DNA of 7,368 bases from an uncultured Pseudomonadota bacterium (GTDB lineage: Bacteria; Myxococcota_A; Polyangia; HGW-17), in the NCBI GenBank assembly GCA_938004375.1, contig CALKWH010000035.1, forward strand, positions 1 through 7,368, written 5' to 3'. The notes under the pieces were generated by a model. It searched no databases. It was not told where the DNA came from and saw nothing but the letters and a program-made list of their open reading frames with translations. Positions 6,087-7,368 of the stretch are shown here, in pieces (the stretch's first letter is position 1; each line of letters opens with the position of its first letter). The position numbers and the translations under genes are program-made.

Positions 6087-6803
6087 GTGAAAGAACCCGT
6101 GAGAGAAACACCCTCCCCGATCGCCGCTTCCGAGTCCACAGACAAGACCCCGGCACCCAGGATCGACCGATCCTACCTGGTGGGGACGGGCGCCTATTTC
6201 CCTAAGGTCAGGCTCATCGAAGAGAGCCCGAATCGGTGGGTCTTTGCGCCTGAAGGAAACAGCGATTTGGTTGCATGGCTCCAAATCCTGTCTGGAGCTG
6301 CCATGGGTACATTCGTTTGCTGGGACCTGTTTGCCGCTCGGAATGGCTATGCGGTATACAAATATATCGGACCCATATATTTTTTAATCTGGGTTATGGC
6401 GACGGGTTTGGTCCGGCGCAAGGCCAACCGGACCTGGGTTTCATTTGACCTTGGTGCGAAGACCTGCCGACTCGGGGACTCGACGGGGCCCGGTGGCATC
6501 CGCGGTCCAGAGGAGGGAGACCTGCTCGCGAACCTGGAAGAAATCCAGGCCGTTCAATATCTGGAAGTCACGGAGCCGATGTGCTGCGACAGGAAATGCC
6601 ATGAATTGAACCTGGTTCTACGTGACAACCATCGTGTGTTCGTGATCGGTGCCAAGCTCCCCGAACCCTTGCTCGACGACGCCCGCCGCCTGGCGACATT
6701 TCTGGACAAGCCACTCATCATTGCTTCTACTCAGTCCGGTACCGGTCGAACCACCTTCGTGCCAGGCCGGCCCCGGCGGGCTCCCCGTTCCCCGTCCGGT
6801 TGA
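6087..6803 (+). CDS. Two-pass membrane protein of unknown function
   Basis: 238 aa from the GTG at 6087; GGAG (6071-6074) is 12 bases upstream and AGG only 3, so the GTG at 6099 is also possible. I do not recognise a named family. The N-terminus is polar with FPKVRLIEESPNRWVFAPEG at 38-57. Two hydrophobic segments follow at 61-83 (LVAWLQILSGAAMGTFVCWD...) and 93-109 (YIGPIYFLIWVMATGLV), then RRK, which puts the C-terminal domain in the cytoplasm. That domain (115-212) alternates strands (TWVSFDLGAKTCRLG, HELNLVLRDNHRVFVIGA) and ends in a helix (LLDDARRLATFLDKPL), a layout reminiscent of PH-like or YcxB-like domains. A CCDRKC cluster sits at 166-171. The first two-thirds is lower in GC than the neighbours, with an AT-rich patch at 6348-6390, which could mean a different history. 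It is probably transcribed alone. Confidence 0.8.
   Translation: MKEPVRETPSPIAASESTDKTPAPRIDRSYLVGTGAYFPKVRLIEESPNRWVFAPEGNSDLVAWLQILSGAAMGTFVCWDLFAARNGYAVYKYIGPIYFLIWVMATGLVRRKANRTWVSFDLGAKTCRLGDSTGPGGIRGPEEGDLLANLEEIQAVQYLEVTEPMCCDRKCHELNLVLRDNHRVFVIGAKLPEPLLDDARRLATFLDKPLIIASTQSGTGRTTFVPGRPRRAPRSPSG
6360..6385 (+). other. AT-only inverted repeat inside the membrane-protein gene
   Basis: AAATATAT (6360-6367) and ATATATTT (6375-6382) form a perfect 8-bp stem with a 7-base loop, followed by three more T. It lies in codons for the start of the second membrane segment (YKYIGPIYF). It is terminator-like in outline, but the stem has no G-C pairs, so any effect on transcription is doubtful. Confidence 0.4.
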
Positions 6804-6820
6804 GCGCCGACTCGGCCTGG

Positions 6821-6834
6821 CCGGACAATTCCGG
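6821..6834. other. Small hairpin CCGGA-CAAT-TCCGG after the membrane-protein gene
   Basis: A 5-bp GC-rich stem with a 4-base loop starts 18 bp after the stop at 6803. It can extend by two pairs with one bulge. No T-run follows, so it is a poor intrinsic terminator. The octamer ACAATTCC occurs in it and again at 6839-6846. Confidence 0.3.
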
Positions 6835-6848
6835 GCCCCACAATTCCA

Positions 6849-6877
6849 TTGCCCCCGGAGCGGCGCCGGAATATAAA
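6849..6877 (+). promoter_or_regulatory. Candidate sigma-70 promoter for aspS
   Basis: TTGCCC (6849-6854) is four of six to the -35 consensus, and TATAAA (6872-6877) is five of six to the -10, with the preferred 17-bp spacer. Transcription would start near 6884, about 60 bases before the aspS start codon. It stands out as the only AT-rich stretch in a GC-rich gap. Confidence 0.5.
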
Positions 6878-6946
6878 TCGGCGTCCCGCGCGACCGGGTC
6901 CACCTCGCCGGTGGGCCTCTCCCCGCGCCGCGGACGAGGTGGCGCC

Positions 6947-7324
6947 ATGAATTTCCCTTCCGTACGCGAGAGAACCTGTGACTGCGGCGCCCTGCGCGCG
7001 GGCGACGCCGGCAAGAACGTGACGCTCATGGGCTGGGTGGCCCGCCGGCGCAACCTGGGCGGCGCCATCTTCGTCGACCTGCGGGACCGCGGCGGCGTCA
7101 CGCAGGTCACCTTCCTGCAGGACCAGCTCCCCGAATTGCACGCCGCGGCCGAGAATCTCCGCTCCGAGGACGTGATCGTCATGCGCGGCCAGGTCGCCTC
7201 CCGCGGCGAGAACGTCACCGACCGCATGCCCACCGGCGCGGTCGAGGTCATCGCCACCGAGCTCCACGTGCTCTCCCGCGCCGAGCCGGTGCCCTTCCCC
7301 ATCGCCGACGGCACCTCCGCCAAC
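6947..7324 (+). CDS. aspS: Aspartyl-tRNA synthetase, N-terminal fragment (contig end)
   Basis: 126 codons of an enzyme that is normally about 590 aa. It charges tRNA-Asp (or tRNA-Asp and tRNA-Asn in non-discriminating forms) with aspartate in the cytoplasm. The ATG at 6947 follows GAGGTG by 5 bases. The visible part is the OB-fold anticodon-binding domain: TCDCGALRAGDAGKNVTLMG, WVARRRNLGGAIFVDLRDRGG and VTQVTFL, then DRMPTGAVEVIATELHVLSR, matching bacterial AspRS (GWVxRRRDLGxxIFIDLRDR, MxTGEIEV). The catalytic class II motifs lie beyond the end. The frame stays open after 7324 only because it reads into adapter; the last genuine residues are DGTSAN. Whether the enzyme is discriminating cannot be judged from this fragment. 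Confidence 0.95.
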
Positions 7325-7368
7325 AGATCGGAAGAGCGTCGTGTAGGGAAAGAGTGTAGATCTCGGTG
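7325..7368. other. Illumina adapter contamination at the contig end
   Basis: From 7325 the sequence is AGATCGGAAGAGCGTCGTGT and onward through GTAGGGAAAGAGTGTAGATC to TCTCGGTG. This is the reverse complement of the Illumina universal adapter, recognised from memory. Read in the aspS frame it gives RSEERRVGKECRSR, a peptide well known as an adapter artefact in protein databases. It is not biological and should be trimmed. Confidence 0.97.

Overview
The window looks like the right-hand end of a metagenomic or draft contig from a high-GC, Gram-negative bacterium, most likely a myxobacterium-like lineage (Myxococcota or the former Deltaproteobacteria). The pointers are tandem cysteine-rich repeats of the DUF4215 / Myxococcus cysteine-rich type joined to RCC1 propeller repeats, putative lipoproteins, strong G/C bias at third codon positions, and GTG starts. 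The last 44 bases are Illumina adapter, so biological sequence ends at 7324. No tRNA, rRNA, insertion sequence or CRISPR array was seen.

Region 1 (1-3838) holds two divergently transcribed paralogues. The minus-strand copy (1-1114) runs off the left edge. The plus-strand copy (1247-3838) is complete at 863 aa. Both have an export signal, a block of six-cysteine repeats, then RCC1 blades that each carry a Cys pair. Repeats 1-5 match between the copies in order and length, including one odd DUF4215-type repeat at position 3. The complete copy has five further repeats and exactly seven blades, enough for one closed propeller. The 132-bp gap between them must hold both promoters.

Region 2 (3832-5197, minus) is a tight three-gene operon whose genes overlap by 4 bp (ATGA) at both junctions: an ECF sigma factor, a small single-pass membrane protein that is probably its anti-sigma factor, and a membrane-anchored periplasmic LTxxQ protein of the Spy/CpxP/CnrX metal-sensor class. 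The set has the same logic as the CnrYXH nickel/cobalt sensing module, in which a periplasmic sensor releases the sigma factor from its membrane anti-sigma factor. The ligand here is unknown.

Region 3 (5198-5944) is a palindrome-containing gap and a divergent lipoprotein gene. The lipoprotein's Arg/Gly/Asp/Met/His-rich repeats resemble the Met/Gly/His tail of the sensor, so it is a plausible regulon member or partner.

Region 4 (5945-7324, plus) holds an unrecognised two-pass membrane protein behind a promoter with an operator-like dyad in its spacer, then the N-terminal 126 codons of aspS (aspartyl-tRNA synthetase) behind its own candidate promoter.
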